64,000 nucleotides of DNA from positions 36,040 to 100,039 of the forward strand of contig NZ_FMKA01000014.1 of NCBI RefSeq assembly GCF_900096945.1, written 5' to 3'. The notes under the pieces are model-generated. The model worked only from the letters and a program-made list of their open reading frames with translations, searched no databases and was not told the DNA's origin. The DNA is from Anaerobium acetethylicum. GTDB lineage: Bacteria > Bacillota > Clostridia > Lachnospirales > Lachnospiraceae. Of this stretch, positions 1 to 8,432 are shown piece by piece; position 1 is the stretch's first letter, and every line of letters begins with the position of its first letter. Made by a program: the position numbers and the translations under genes.

Positions 1-1
1 G

Positions 2-316
2 GAACAAGATGTTGCGGTTGTCGAGACGCAGCAAATATTTGATAAAATACTGAACTCCATTAGTGAGATGGCAAATAAAGTAAGAGAAATAAGGGAATCA
101 ATAAAAATAACAAATGAGAATAAATCGGCATTATTATCATCTATGGAAAATATATCAGCAGTATCTCAGGAAACAGCGTCTGCATCTGAAGAAGTAACTG
201 CTTCCACAGAAGAAATAAATGCAACCATGGAAGAATTCACTAGATATTCTGAAAATCTGAAAAATGTAGCGGATCAACTTGGCGTAGAAGTTGGTAAATT
301 TGTAATACAAAAATAG
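2..316 (+). CDS. C-terminal tail of a methyl-accepting chemotaxis protein (5' end outside window)
   Basis: The reading frame is open from base 2 to a TAA at 314-316, so this is the last 104 residues of a longer protein. The visible part is one helix of a chemoreceptor signalling hairpin, with the heptad pattern SQETASASEEVTASTEEI that is typical of the return helix in Firmicute receptors, ending about 30 residues later. Sensor, membrane segments and hairpin tip lie upstream of the window. Another receptor follows in the same direction 92 bases downstream, so this is a tandem receptor locus. The ligand cannot be judged. Confidence 0.85.
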   Translation, partial: EQDVAVVETQQIFDKILNSISEMANKVREIRESIKITNENKSALLSSMENISAVSQETASASEEVTASTEEINATMEEFTRYSENLKNVADQLGVEVGKFVIQK

Positions 317-408
317 GGTCCGAATACGAAGGAAAGACTGATAAATTATAAAAGTGAAAATATGTACAGATGATTCAAATAGCGTCAGAACGAGGGGAAT
401 AAAAAAAT

Positions 409-2103
409 ATGAAAATAAAGTGGAAAATTGTGTCGGCATCCATAGGGATTATCGTATTATTGACATTATCAATTGTGTTATTTACTCATGAGAAAGTGAA
501 TAGCCTTGTTTTCAGTAAAAACAGTGAGGAATTACAGAATTATTCCAATATGGGGCTTCAGTTGTTCGAACGGTCGTATGAGGGCAGCTGGTCCATAAAG
601 GAGGGCAGACTTTTTAAGGGTGATATACAGATTAATGAAAATTATGAATTGATTGATGGCTTTACAAAAGGGAGCCAGGTTCTTGCCACGGTGTTTCAAA
701 ATGATATGAGAATCGCGACCAATGTGCAGGATGAAAGTGGAAAGAGAATGATTGGAACGCGGGCATCTGAGGAAGTGATAGACCAGGTCATTAAACAAGG
801 CAGGCCATATTTGGGCACTGCCAATATTCTTGGAAAGTCCGCCCAGACATATTATATTCCGATTAAGGATGAAGGCGGAACAGTAATTGGGATGTGGTTC
901 GTTGGAATTTATACAGATGTGGTTTCGAAAAAGATTGATGATGCAATGATGATCATTGTCTGTCTGGCAGGCATATTATTAGTGGTCGCTGTTCTTGTAG
1001 CATATTTACTTGGGAATACCATTGCCAAAGGTATTAAAAGGATTCAGGACAGGCTGCATCTTATGGAAGAAGGAAAATTTGATTTCTGTTTTGAAGAAAA
1101 GCTGCTGAAGCGAAAAGATGAAGTTGGTGCTATTGCGCGTTCATCTTATAACATGCAGAGCAAGATAGCGGAAATAATAAAAAACATCCAGATTGAATCT
1201 GAGAATGTAAAAGGGATTTCAAGTCAGACTTTTAAGAGAATGGAAGAAGTGCATAGTAATATTGAAGATATTTTAGCAACAACAGAAGAGTTATCAGCAG
1301 GAATGGAAGAGACATCAGCTTCGACAGAAGAAATGAATGCCTCTGCCTGTGAAATTGAATCGGAAGTTTCTGACATGAAAGATCGCACATTACGTGGAGA
1401 GAATCTGGCGCATGAGATAAAACGGCGTGCAGGAAAACTGAAGGATGAGACAGGGAAATCGCATCAGAACGCAATTGAAATCTATGATAGGACCAACATA
1501 CAGTTGCGTGAATCAATCAAGAGGACAGGAGCGATAGAAGAAATTAAGGAGCTGTCACAGACTATTCTGCAAATTACAAGTCAGACTAATCTTCTGGCCC
1601 TGAATGCCGCAATAGAAGCAGCCAGAGCGGGCGAGGCCGGCAGGGGATTTGCCGTCGTTGCAGATGAAATCAGAGTGCTTGCAGAAAATTCTAAAAATGC
1701 TGTATCAAGGATTAATGATATTACCTATAACGTATCAGAAGCAGTAGAAAGTGTTGTACAAGATTCAAAAGCATTGCTTGATTTTGTGGATAATCAGGTT
1801 CTGAACGATTATGAAATGCTTGTAGATACCAGCAGGCAATACGATCAGGATGCGGATTCGGTGCAGCAGGTTGTAACAGAGATTCATATAATTGCGGAGC
1901 AGTTATATGAAACGATCCAGCAAATGAGACAGGCTATCGATGAAATTACAACCGCAGCGGGCGAAGGCGCTCAAGGAACAACTGATATAGCAGCAAGAGT
2001 AGCAGATATTGCTTCCAAAACAGATGATGTGTTGCATCAATCAATGGAAAATAAAAAAAGTGCAGAAAAACTGGACGAAATGGCGGGCTTCTTTCTGTTA
2101 TAG
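409..2103 (+). CDS. Methyl-accepting chemotaxis protein with single-Cache sensor
   Basis: A 564-residue transmembrane chemoreceptor. A first membrane helix (about 7-25) is followed by an extracytoplasmic sCache-type domain (about 35-180, including [11 protein letters not shown] and [14 protein letters not shown]), a second membrane helix (about 183-203), a HAMP linker (about 205-260) and a cytoplasmic signalling hairpin. The invariant tip [20 protein letters not shown] lies near residues 395-415 and binds CheA/CheW. The start is an ATG preceded by GAGGGGAAT. It probably reports a small extracellular ligand such as an organic acid, but the sequence does not identify it. Confidence 0.92.
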   Translation: MKIKWKIVSASIGIIVLLTLSIVLFTHEKVNSLVFSKNSEELQNYSNMGLQLFERSYEGSWSIKEGRLFKGDIQINENYELIDGFTKGSQVLATVFQNDMRIATNVQDESGKRMIGTRASEEVIDQVIKQGRPYLGTANILGKSAQTYYIPIKDEGGTVIGMWFVGIYTDVVSKKIDDAMMIIVCLAGILLVVAVLVAYLLGNTIAKGIKRIQDRLHLMEEGKFDFCFEEKLLKRKDEVGAIARSSYNMQSKIAEIIKNIQIESENVKGISSQTFKRMEEVHSNIEDILATTEELSAGMEETSASTEEMNASACEIESEVSDMKDRTLRGENLAHEIKRRAGKLKDETGKSHQNAIEIYDRTNIQLRESIKRTGAIEEIKELSQTILQITSQTNLLALNAAIEAARAGEAGRGFAVVADEIRVLAENSKNAVSRINDITYNVSEAVESVVQDSKALLDFVDNQVLNDYEMLVDTSRQYDQDADSVQQVVTEIHIIAEQLYETIQQMRQAIDEITTAAGEGAQGTTDIAARVADIASKTDDVLHQSMENKKSAEKLDEMAGFFLL

Positions 2104-2404
2104 GTTTTAAATAACCTGTCGAAGAGGTTAATAGAAAAACATAAAAATCAGAAAAACTTTTAATAAATTTTGAAACCGGGTTATCATTTTGGCTGTATTG
2201 TGTTATGCTTTTATTTAAAACAAGTCCTAAGGTTTGTGGTTCTGACTGGATATTTCCGGGTAAAAACCGCAATAAGCAGCAAACATTCCTGGATACAGCA
2301 ACAGCAGCAATCAGCATCATGGTTATCATTTGGGGATTTGAATATTTTTGTACAATGAAACTATACTTCCTGGACCTTGGAAAGCGGATTTCTGAGAAAA
2401 TGAA
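2104..2404 (+). other. Intergenic region, no gene recognised
   Basis: These 301 bases separate the chemoreceptor from the HD-GYP gene. Short open frames exist but have no plausible ribosome binding site or recognisable product. I see no clear terminator hairpin. The next gene starts without a strong Shine-Dalgarno sequence. Confidence 0.5.
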
Positions 2405-4099
2405 ATGAGGAATTTGGTGGTAAAAAAAATAAAAAACAATATGGTTATCATCATGATTATCAGTTTAATCAATATGCTTCTTGTTTTCTTGTTTTATCAA
2501 GGCGATCTGATTATAAAAAGAGAAGTATATGGAAAGAATATTGAACATGGAATGACAAAATGCGCTGAAGTTGCCAATGGTCTGGACAATATTATTTACC
2601 TTGGCGAAAACATTGTTAATTTTATTGATCGGGATTATCAATATTTATCAGACACAAATAATCTGGATAGTATGAAAGAGATGTTGATAAATCAGACTTT
2701 TGAGTTGATCAACCAGAATGAAAAATATTTTGAAAATCTGTATATAGGGTATGATCAATATGTATTCAGTGCTGAAAATGGAGTGTATGAAAACTTTTCG
2801 CCTGTCGGAAGGCCCTGGTTCGAGAGTGCACTGGAAAGAGACGGACTGGTTATAACAAGTCCCTATGAGGATTTTTATACAGGTGAGACGGTGATCACGA
2901 TTTCAAAAAGAATCGGAAATACTGATGGCGTTGTGGGGCTGGATATCCTGCAAACAAAAATACTGGAAATGTTAAAAAGGGAAACGGAGAGTGCGGATAG
3001 TATAAAGTTGGGCTTTATTATTAACCGGGATGGAATTATCATTGCAAGAACGGATGGTGAACATACTGGGAAATCAGTTGTTGACAGTTCTCTTGCAAAT
3101 GCAGATAAGCTGGAACCTTACTATGAACAATTACTGAAGGATGATTCGGGTACAATCATGTTTGATCAGGAAGGCTACGCTTATGGCCTGGTCCACCAAA
3201 AAACCGCATCCGATTGGCAGGTCGTGTATGTGGTTGATAAAGAAGTGATGAGCAGTGAAACGATGCTATTAAGGCGTCAGTTTGAAATCTATTTTGTAAT
3301 ATCATTCCTACTGTTAAACTCTGTCGTCATTGTTTATAACTACAAAAGACATAAGGCTATAAAATTGAAAGAACGTGCAGAAAATGCAGAAAAAAATCTG
3401 CTGGAACACAAAAAACAGCTGGAAAATCTTGTGAACGAAAGAACGGAGAAGATACTGCTGCAATCGAAAAAGTTAGAGGAATTAAATACTGCAGTTATCG
3501 ATAATTTGGCTGATGTTGTAGAGTTTCGTGATTTGGAGTCAGGACAGCATATCAAACGAATGAAGAATTATGTGGAAATTGTCATAAAGAAGGCAATAGA
3601 GTTATACCCGGAGTATGCCAGTTACCAGGACAAAATCGGTAAGATATGTGAGGCTTCTGCGCTGCATGATATAGGTAAGATCGGAATATCGGACCTGATT
3701 CTGTTGAAACCAGGAAAACTCACCATAGAAGAATTCGAAGAGATCAAAAAGCATACGATTATTGGAGGAGAGCTGGCGGCAAAAATCCTGGAAAAATATG
3801 ATGCGGATTTAAAAGAGTTTGGCTATCAAATATGCAGATATCATCACGAAAGATATGATGGCAAAGGATACCCGGACGGCTTGAAAAATGAAGATATACC
3901 ATTTTGCGCACAAGTGGTTGGAATTGTGGATGTTTATGATGCCCTGATCGAGAAAAGGGTATATAAGAAGCCATTCAGCCATGAGAAGGCTATTGAAATG
4001 ATTGTAAATGGAGAATGTGGGAAGTTTTCGGAAAAGATCATAAACACTTTATTGCTGGTGGAGGATGAATTAAAAGCGATCGGTCATGAAAATAATTGA
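2405..4099 (+). CDS. Membrane-bound HD-GYP cyclic-di-GMP phosphodiesterase with Cache sensor
   Basis: A 564-residue protein expected to hydrolyse cyclic-di-GMP. A membrane helix (about 13-32) and an extracytoplasmic double-Cache region (about 40-285, with RPWFESALERDG and the typical SPYEDFYTGETVITISK) precede a second membrane helix (about 298-318) and a coiled coil (about 320-365). The HD-GYP domain follows, with HDIGKIG near residue 420 and HHERYDGKGYPDGL near 479, so the metal ligands and the GYP signature are intact. No GGDEF domain is present. The ribosome binding site before ATG 2405 is weak. Its position beside chemoreceptors suggests the same environmental signal feeds chemotaxis and c-di-GMP turnover. 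Confidence 0.9.
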   Translation: MRNLVVKKIKNNMVIIMIISLINMLLVFLFYQGDLIIKREVYGKNIEHGMTKCAEVANGLDNIIYLGENIVNFIDRDYQYLSDTNNLDSMKEMLINQTFELINQNEKYFENLYIGYDQYVFSAENGVYENFSPVGRPWFESALERDGLVITSPYEDFYTGETVITISKRIGNTDGVVGLDILQTKILEMLKRETESADSIKLGFIINRDGIIIARTDGEHTGKSVVDSSLANADKLEPYYEQLLKDDSGTIMFDQEGYAYGLVHQKTASDWQVVYVVDKEVMSSETMLLRRQFEIYFVISFLLLNSVVIVYNYKRHKAIKLKERAENAEKNLLEHKKQLENLVNERTEKILLQSKKLEELNTAVIDNLADVVEFRDLESGQHIKRMKNYVEIVIKKAIELYPEYASYQDKIGKICEASALHDIGKIGISDLILLKPGKLTIEEFEEIKKHTIIGGELAAKILEKYDADLKEFGYQICRYHHERYDGKGYPDGLKNEDIPFCAQVVGIVDVYDALIEKRVYKKPFSHEKAIEMIVNGECGKFSEKIINTLLLVEDELKAIGHENN

Positions 4100-4112
4100 T
4101 TTCATTCTAAAG

Positions 4113-4175
4113 GGCGGGTGTGGTGCCCGCCAAACCCACCCGGAACCGGACTTGCGGAACTTTCGCATCCGGTTC
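4113..4175. other. GC-rich double stem-loop of unknown origin
   Basis: Two hairpins follow the HD-GYP gene: GGCGGG/CCCGCC (4113-4131) and GAACCGGA/TCCGGTTC extended by TGCG/CGCA (4143-4175). Base composition is richer in GC than the neighbouring genes. No T-run follows, so it is not a standard terminator. It could be the relic of a structured mobile element or intron end, but I cannot assign it. The rest of 4176-4315 shows nothing recognisable. Confidence 0.45.
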
Positions 4176-4315
4176 TTCGCTTTAAAGCAGCAGAAATGCC
4201 CGGGTAATCGGTCTGTCTGAAGCAGGTAGTGGATAACCTTTCCAAAATTCTCCTTGCATTTTCCCCTGTTTAGTGTTAAAATATTTAAATCTCACAGGCA
4301 AAAAGGCAAAAAGAG

Positions 4316-4345
4316 TTGACGAATTAAAGGTGTTTGTGATATATT
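4316..4345 (+). promoter_or_regulatory. Sigma-A type promoter for rpmG-secE-nusG
   Basis: TTGACG (4316-4321) and TATATT (4340-4345) are separated by 18 bases, placing transcription start about 80 bases before rpmG. Confidence 0.7.
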
Positions 4346-4433
4346 AGACTAGCGATGGAAGTAGGTCTTTTTTTTATGCCTAAAAACAAGAAACAATTCA
4401 ACAAACAAAGAAATTTAAGTGGAGGTGGAAGTT

Positions 4434-4583
4434 GTGCGCGTAAAGATAACATTGGCATGTACAGAGTGTAAACAGCGTAATTACAACAGTACAAAGGATA
4501 AGAAAGCTCATCCTGACAGAATGGAAACAAAAAAATACTGTAGATTCTGTAAAACACACACATTACACAAAGAAACTAAGTAA
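4434..4583 (+). CDS. rpmG: 50S ribosomal protein L33
   Basis: A 49-residue protein starting at GTG 4434 after GGAGGTGGAAGTT. Two CxxC pairs (CTEC and CRFC) form a zinc ribbon, so this is the zinc-binding (C+) form of L33, a component of the large subunit near the E site. It begins [13 protein letters not shown] and ends THTLHKETK, matching the full family length. It heads the rpmG-secE-nusG transcription unit. Confidence 0.95.
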   Translation: MRVKITLACTECKQRNYNSTKDKKAHPDRMETKKYCRFCKTHTLHKETK

Positions 4584-4615
4584 GAAATTAGAAAACTGAC
4601 AAAGGAAGTGTAGGA

Positions 4616-4822
4616 ATGGGAGAAACTGTAGTTGCAGAAAAAGCCCCCAAAAAGAGCTGGTTCAAAGGTCTTAAAGCAGAATTTAAGAAAATTTCCTGGC
4701 CAGACAAGAAATCACTTGGTAAACAGACTACAGCAGTTGTAGTCGTATCTATCTTCTTAGGTGTAATTATTTCCGTAATCGATCTGATCGTAAAATACGG
4801 AGTCGAATTCCTAGTAAAATAA
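4616..4822 (+). CDS. secE: Preprotein translocase subunit SecE
   Basis: A 68-residue single-span membrane protein. The cytoplasmic amphipathic part has the SecE signature FKKISWPDKK (about residues 22-31) followed by one transmembrane helix (about 40-62). This is the short Gram-positive form with one membrane segment. It clamps SecY in the SecYEG channel, whose SecY is encoded at about 40.7 kb. It sits in the conserved rpmG-secE-nusG order with AGGAAG upstream. Confidence 0.95.
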   Translation: MGETVVAEKAPKKSWFKGLKAEFKKISWPDKKSLGKQTTAVVVVSIFLGVIISVIDLIVKYGVEFLVK

Positions 4823-4838
4823 AGGCAAAGGTGATTTT

Positions 4839-5354
4839 ATGTCAGAGACAAACTGGTATGTAGTCCATACCTATTCAGGGTATGAAAACAAGGTTAAGGC
4901 CAACATTGATAAAACAATTGAAAACAGACATCTTGAGGATCAGATTCTTGAAGTAAGGGTTCCGATGCAGGATGTTGTCGAAGTGAAGAACGGTGCTAAA
5001 AAGCAGGTTCAGAAAAAGCTCTTCCCGGGATATGTTCTTATCAATATGATAATGAATGATGACACCTGGTATGTTGTAAGAAACACCAGAGGTGTTACCG
5101 GATTTGTTGGTCCTGGATCTAAACCGGTTCCACTCACTGAAGCCGAAATGAAACCATTAGGAATCAGAACAGACGAGATTGCAATCGACTATGGTGTGGG
5201 TGACAGTATTATCGTTACCGGAGGAGTCTGGAAGGATACCGTTGGTATGGTTCAGACAATCAATCAGCACAAACAGTGCGTTACAATCAACGTTGACCTG
5301 TTCGGCCGTGAAACGCCGGTAGAAATAAGTTTCACAGAAGTTAAAAAAATGTAA
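4839..5354 (+). CDS. nusG: Transcription termination/antitermination factor NusG
   Basis: A 171-residue protein with an N-terminal NGN domain (NWYVVHTYSGYENKVK, LFPGYVLI near residues 60-68) that binds the RNA polymerase clamp helices, and a C-terminal KOW domain (about 120-171, starting GDSIIVTGGVWKDTVGMV) that contacts S10 or Rho. Length and domain order are standard. It lies 16 bases after secE with AGGTGATTTT as ribosome binding site. It couples transcription and translation of the ribosomal operons that follow. Confidence 0.96.
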   Translation: MSETNWYVVHTYSGYENKVKANIDKTIENRHLEDQILEVRVPMQDVVEVKNGAKKQVQKKLFPGYVLINMIMNDDTWYVVRNTRGVTGFVGPGSKPVPLTEAEMKPLGIRTDEIAIDYGVGDSIIVTGGVWKDTVGMVQTINQHKQCVTINVDLFGRETPVEISFTEVKKM

Positions 5355-5384
5355 CAAAGTAAAAGCGTCCGGTATTGCCGGATC

Positions 5385-5412
5385 GTGGGAGGGAAATCCC
5401 CGCAAACACCAC
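5385..5412 (+). promoter_or_regulatory. L1-binding leader motif before rplK
   Basis: The leader contains GTGGGAG at 5385 and ACACCAC ending at 5412 with a short GC-paired segment between. This mimics the L1 stalk of 23S rRNA (GUGGGAG ... AUACCAC). Ribosomal protein L1 is known to repress the L11 operon by binding such a mimic. The same motif recurs before rplA. Confidence 0.65.
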
Positions 5413-5433
5413 ATTATTTAGGAGGTGCCTAAA

Positions 5434-5859
5434 ATGGCAAAGAAAGTCACAGGTTATATCAAATTACAGATCCCTGCTGGAAAGGCAACACCAGCTCCAC
5501 CAGTTGGTCCTGCACTTGGACAGCACGGTGTAAACATTGTACAGTTCACAAAGGAATTCAATGCTAAAACAGCAGATCAGGACGGAATTATCACTCCTGT
5601 AGTTATCACTGTTTATGCTGACAGAAGCTTCAGCTTCATCACAAAAACTCCGCCTGCAGCTGTATTACTTAAGAAAGCCTGCAACCTCAAATCAGGTTCT
5701 GCAGTTCCTAACAAGACAAAAGTTGCTACAATTACAAAAGCTGAAATTCAGAAAATCGCTGAATTCAAAATGCCTGACTTAAATGCAGGAAGCCTTGATG
5801 CAGCAATCAGCATGATCAGCGGAACTGCAAGAAGCATGGGTATCACTGTAGTAGAGTAG
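5434..5859 (+). CDS. rplK: 50S ribosomal protein L11
   Basis: 141 residues, starting at ATG 5434 behind AGGAGGTG; the upstream in-frame GTG lies inside that Shine-Dalgarno sequence and is not used. The N-terminal domain has [14 protein letters not shown] and the C-terminal rRNA-binding domain ends SMGITVVE. L11 forms the GTPase-associated centre with L10/L12 and 23S rRNA. It is followed by rplA as in other bacteria, with a second L1-type leader between them. Confidence 0.96.
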   Translation: MAKKVTGYIKLQIPAGKATPAPPVGPALGQHGVNIVQFTKEFNAKTADQDGIITPVVITVYADRSFSFITKTPPAAVLLKKACNLKSGSAVPNKTKVATITKAEIQKIAEFKMPDLNAGSLDAAISMISGTARSMGITVVE

Positions 5860-5929
5860 CGGATGACCATTGAGTCTGAATATGTTTTTGAACTTAATGC
5901 AGAACTAAAAAAGGAAACATCAAACAAAC

Positions 5930-5958
5930 GTGGGAGGGTTTGCTCCCGATAATACCAC
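5930..5958 (+). promoter_or_regulatory. L1-binding leader motif before rplA
   Basis: GTGGGAG (5930) is paired through GGG/CCC to a strand ending AATACCAC (5951-5958), only two bases before the AGGAGG of rplA. It copies the L1 stalk of 23S rRNA more closely than the copy before rplK, so translation of rplA itself is a likely target of L1 autogenous repression. Confidence 0.7.
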
Positions 5959-5973
5959 TAGGAGGTTATTTAT

Positions 5974-6666
5974 ATGAAACGAGGAAAAAGATACGCTGAG
6001 GCTGCTAAATTAGTAGACCGCGCAACTCTTTACGATACAGCAGACGGTATTGCATTAGCAAAAAAATCTGCAGTAGCAAAATTTGATGAAACAATCGAAG
6101 CTCACATCAGAACAGGCTGTGATGGACGTCACGCTGATCAGCAGATCCGTGGTGCAGTTGTATTACCACACGGAACTGGTAAGGTAGTTAAGATCTTAGT
6201 TTTCGCGAAAGGCGATAAAGTTGCAGAAGCAGAAGCAGCTGGAGCAGATTTCGTAGGCGGAGAAGAATTAATACCTAGAATCCAGAACGAAGGCTGGTTT
6301 GATTTCGACGTAGTAGTTGCTACACCTGACATGATGGGTGTTGTTGGTCGTTTAGGACGTGTACTCGGACCTAAAGGATTAATGCCAAACCCAAAAGCTG
6401 GTACAGTTACTATGGACGTTACGAAGGCAGTTAACGACATCAAAGCTGGTAAGATTGAGTACAGATTAGATAAAACAAACATTATCCATGTGCCAATTGG
6501 AAAAGCTTCATTCACTGAAGAAAAATTAGCGGACAACTTCCAGACGCTTATCGCTGCAATTGTCAAAGCAAAACCATCAGCAGTTAAGGGACAGTTCTTG
6601 AAGAGTGTAACACTTACTTCAACTATGGGACCTGGCGTAAAACTTAACCCTGTTAAGTTCCTGTAA
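5974..6666 (+). CDS. rplA: 50S ribosomal protein L1
   Basis: 230 residues with the family signature [11 protein letters not shown] (about residues 131-141). The protein forms the mobile L1 stalk that helps release E-site tRNA, and it is the usual translational repressor of the rplK-rplA mRNA. ATG 5974 follows AGGAGGTTATTT. The leader motif at 5930-5958 is a plausible binding target for its own product. Confidence 0.96.
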   Translation: MKRGKRYAEAAKLVDRATLYDTADGIALAKKSAVAKFDETIEAHIRTGCDGRHADQQIRGAVVLPHGTGKVVKILVFAKGDKVAEAEAAGADFVGGEELIPRIQNEGWFDFDVVVATPDMMGVVGRLGRVLGPKGLMPNPKAGTVTMDVTKAVNDIKAGKIEYRLDKTNIIHVPIGKASFTEEKLADNFQTLIAAIVKAKPSAVKGQFLKSVTLTSTMGPGVKLNPVKFL

Positions 6667-6676
6667 TAATTTTGTG

Positions 6677-6705
6677 TTGACATCTGCAATATAGAATGTT
6701 ATAAT
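6677..6705 (+). promoter_or_regulatory. Consensus promoter for rplJ-rplL
   Basis: A perfect TTGACA (6677-6682) and TATAAT (6700-6705) lie 17 bases apart, just after the rplA stop codon. The rplJ-rplL unit therefore has its own strong start. Confidence 0.85.
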
Positions 6706-6711
6706 TCAAAA

Positions 6712-6932
6712 CTGTGGAACGCAGTTAATGTGTTCTGCAGTTGTAAAAGCAACAAACTGCCGTAGACAGTAGGTGCCGTAAGGCATAAGTTTGAAACGCC
6801 TACCGAGGATATGATTTCTGATAAGAATGAATTCTAAATCCTCTTTGTCTTAGGAGCAATCTGAAGATAAAGAGGATTTTTTTAATCTTAGAGGCGACCG
6901 GCAGAAAAATCTTATAAGGAGGTGCACCATTA
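6712..6932 (+). ncRNA. L10 leader (rplJ attenuator region)
   Basis: A roughly 220-base structured leader between a strong promoter and rplJ. It contains a segment resembling the L10-binding kink-turn region (AGGTGCCGTAAGGC ... CGCCTACCGAGG, about 6768-6808) and ends in an intrinsic terminator at 6836-6884. In Firmicutes the L10(L12)4 complex binds this kind of leader and favours termination. I assign it by position, terminator and partial motif, not by a covariance search. Confidence 0.75.
6836..6884 (+). terminator. Attenuator terminator in the L10 leader
   Basis: AAATCCTCTTT pairs with AAAGAGGATTT and is followed by a T-run. It lies about 50 bases before rplJ, inside the leader, so it must be conditional for rplJ to be expressed. 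Confidence 0.85.
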
Positions 6933-7421
6933 ATGGCAAAAGTAGAAATTAAGAAACCTATCGTAGAAGAAATTTCTGAAAGCATCAAGGACGCACAGTC
7001 AGTTGTATTAGTTGACTACCGTGGACTTACAGTAGAACAGGATACGAAATTACGTAAACAGTTAAGGGAAGCAGGTATTACTTATAAAGTTTATAAGAAT
7101 ACAATGATGAACTTTGCATTCAAAGGAACTGCTTTCGAAGCTCTTGCTCCACATTTAGAAGGACCAAGCGCAATCGCAATTTCAACTACTGATGCGACAG
7201 CTCCAGCGAGAATCTTAAATGATTTCGTTAAAACAGCTCCAGCATTAGAATTAAAAGCAGGCGTTGTAGAAGGAAAATACTACGACGAAGCAGGCATTAA
7301 AATTGTTGCTGCTATTCCATCAAGAGAAGTTCTTCTTGCGAAGTTACTTGGAAGCATGCAGTCACCAATCACAAACTTTGCTCGTGTTATCAAACAGATC
7401 GCAGAAGCAAAAGAAGCTTAA
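6933..7421 (+). CDS. rplJ: 50S ribosomal protein L10
   Basis: 162 residues. The N-terminal rRNA-binding globular domain has VVLVDYRGLTVEQ and the C-terminal helix carries L7/L12 dimers to form the ribosomal stalk. ATG 6933 follows AAGGAGGTGCACCATTA. It is the probable autoregulator of its own operon through the preceding leader, and is followed by rplL. Confidence 0.95.
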   Translation: MAKVEIKKPIVEEISESIKDAQSVVLVDYRGLTVEQDTKLRKQLREAGITYKVYKNTMMNFAFKGTAFEALAPHLEGPSAIAISTTDATAPARILNDFVKTAPALELKAGVVEGKYYDEAGIKIVAAIPSREVLLAKLLGSMQSPITNFARVIKQIAEAKEA

Positions 7422-7551
7422 TCTGGCAGCTTAAGACAGATGACGGGGTCTGGACCATAAGTCCTGAAGAACCCGGAAAAACAGTAATCACAATAAGAAA
7501 CGGATAACCGTTCTATTGTCAAAACAAAAAAATAATCGGAGGTACAATAAA

Positions 7552-7923
7552 ATGGCAAAATTAACAGCAGCAGAAATGATCGAAGCAATCAAAGAATTAA
7601 CTGTAGTAGAATTAAATGATTTAGTAAAAGCATGTGAAGAAGAATTTGGTGTATCAGCAGCAGCAGGTGTTGTAGTTGCAGCAGCTGGCCCAGCAGCAGA
7701 AGTTGAAGAAAAAACTGAATTCAACGTAGAATTAACTGAAGTAGGCCCTAACAAAGTTAAGGTTATCAAAGTTGTTCGTGAAGCTACTGGCTTAGGCTTA
7801 AAAGAAGCTAAAGAAGTTGTTGACGGAGCTCCAAGCATCGTTAAAGCTGACGCAGCTAAAGCAGAAGCAGAAGAAATCAAAGCTAAACTTGAAGCAGAAG
7901 GCGCTAAAGTTACTCTTAAGTAA
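7552..7923 (+). CDS. rplL: 50S ribosomal protein L7/L12
   Basis: 123 residues from ATG 7552 behind CGGAGGTACAATAAA; an ATG-like start 36 bases upstream would add residues with no family counterpart. It has an N-terminal dimerisation domain, an alanine-rich hinge (about 38-54) and a C-terminal domain with [15 protein letters not shown] that recruits translational GTPases such as EF-G and EF-Tu, both encoded in this window. Confidence 0.96.
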   Translation: MAKLTAAEMIEAIKELTVVELNDLVKACEEEFGVSAAAGVVVAAAGPAAEVEEKTEFNVELTEVGPNKVKVIKVVREATGLGLKEAKEVVDGAPSIVKADAAKAEAEEIKAKLEAEGAKVTLK

Positions 7924-7946
7924 TTAAAGCCTTTTTACATTTGGAA

Positions 7947-7985
7947 ATGCCTGCATTCCGGCCTGGCCGGTTGCAGGCATTTTTG
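7947..7985 (+). terminator. Terminator after rplL
   Basis: ATGCCTGCA and TGCAGGCAT form a 9-bp stem with a GC-rich loop that can pair further (CCGGCC/GGCCGG), followed by five Ts. It separates rplJL from rpoBC. The stretch 7986-8140 that follows contains no gene I recognise. Confidence 0.75.
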
Positions 7986-8140
7986 CGTTATAAGAGCATG
8001 TCCAGTGAAGTTGGTCCATGCCCCTGTAATGCAAAACCCTCCGGGGGATGTGCAGTCGGGCTTTTGGTATATGATTGGCTGCCACGGGAGTTGAAGCGGC
8101 GAATCCACTTTTTGTGATTTCATTTGCCAGCCGAAGCACA

Positions 8141-8273
8141 GCGATGCAAAACATGGCTTGATGAGCAGCTTTATGAAGACGTTGGTACTTAGGCCGCGTA
8201 TTCTGCGGCCTTACGTACCACTACGCCTTCATCTAAGTGAGAGCGCGCTGCGAATAAACATGTTTTGCATCGC
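8141..8273. repeat. 133-bp palindromic repeat, copy 1
   Basis: The segment begins GCGATGCAAAACATG and ends with its exact reverse complement. Its centre pairs TTAGGCCGC with GCGGCCTTA, so the whole unit can fold into one long imperfect hairpin. A 133-bp relative lies at 16125-16257 and a half unit at 17555-17623. There is no coding content, and the structure resembles a MITE or REP-like element. It lies between the rplL terminator and the rpoB promoter. Confidence 0.8.
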
Positions 8274-8299
8274 GTCCTGTAAGAAAAAACAAAAAAGCC

Positions 8300-8328
8300 T
8301 TGACAGGTCTTGTGCTTTGTGTTAGCAT
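8300..8328 (+). promoter_or_regulatory. Probable promoter for rpoB-rpoC
   Basis: TTGACA (8300-8305) and TAGCAT (8323-8328) are 17 bases apart, about 105 bases before rpoB. The -10 box is weaker than the other promoters of the window. Confidence 0.6.
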
Positions 8329-8432
8329 GGAGAATGCACTATTGTGGTGGCATATGCCTAAGAATGAATGCACTAGTTTAGTCTATCAAAATAACTGCAT
8401 TTAATATATAAAAAACAAGGGGTGAAACGTCA

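Noticed and set aside
4100..4260. Group II intron remnant
   Set aside because: Strong hairpins are present, but I could not find the domain V-like stem or any reverse transcriptase fragment.
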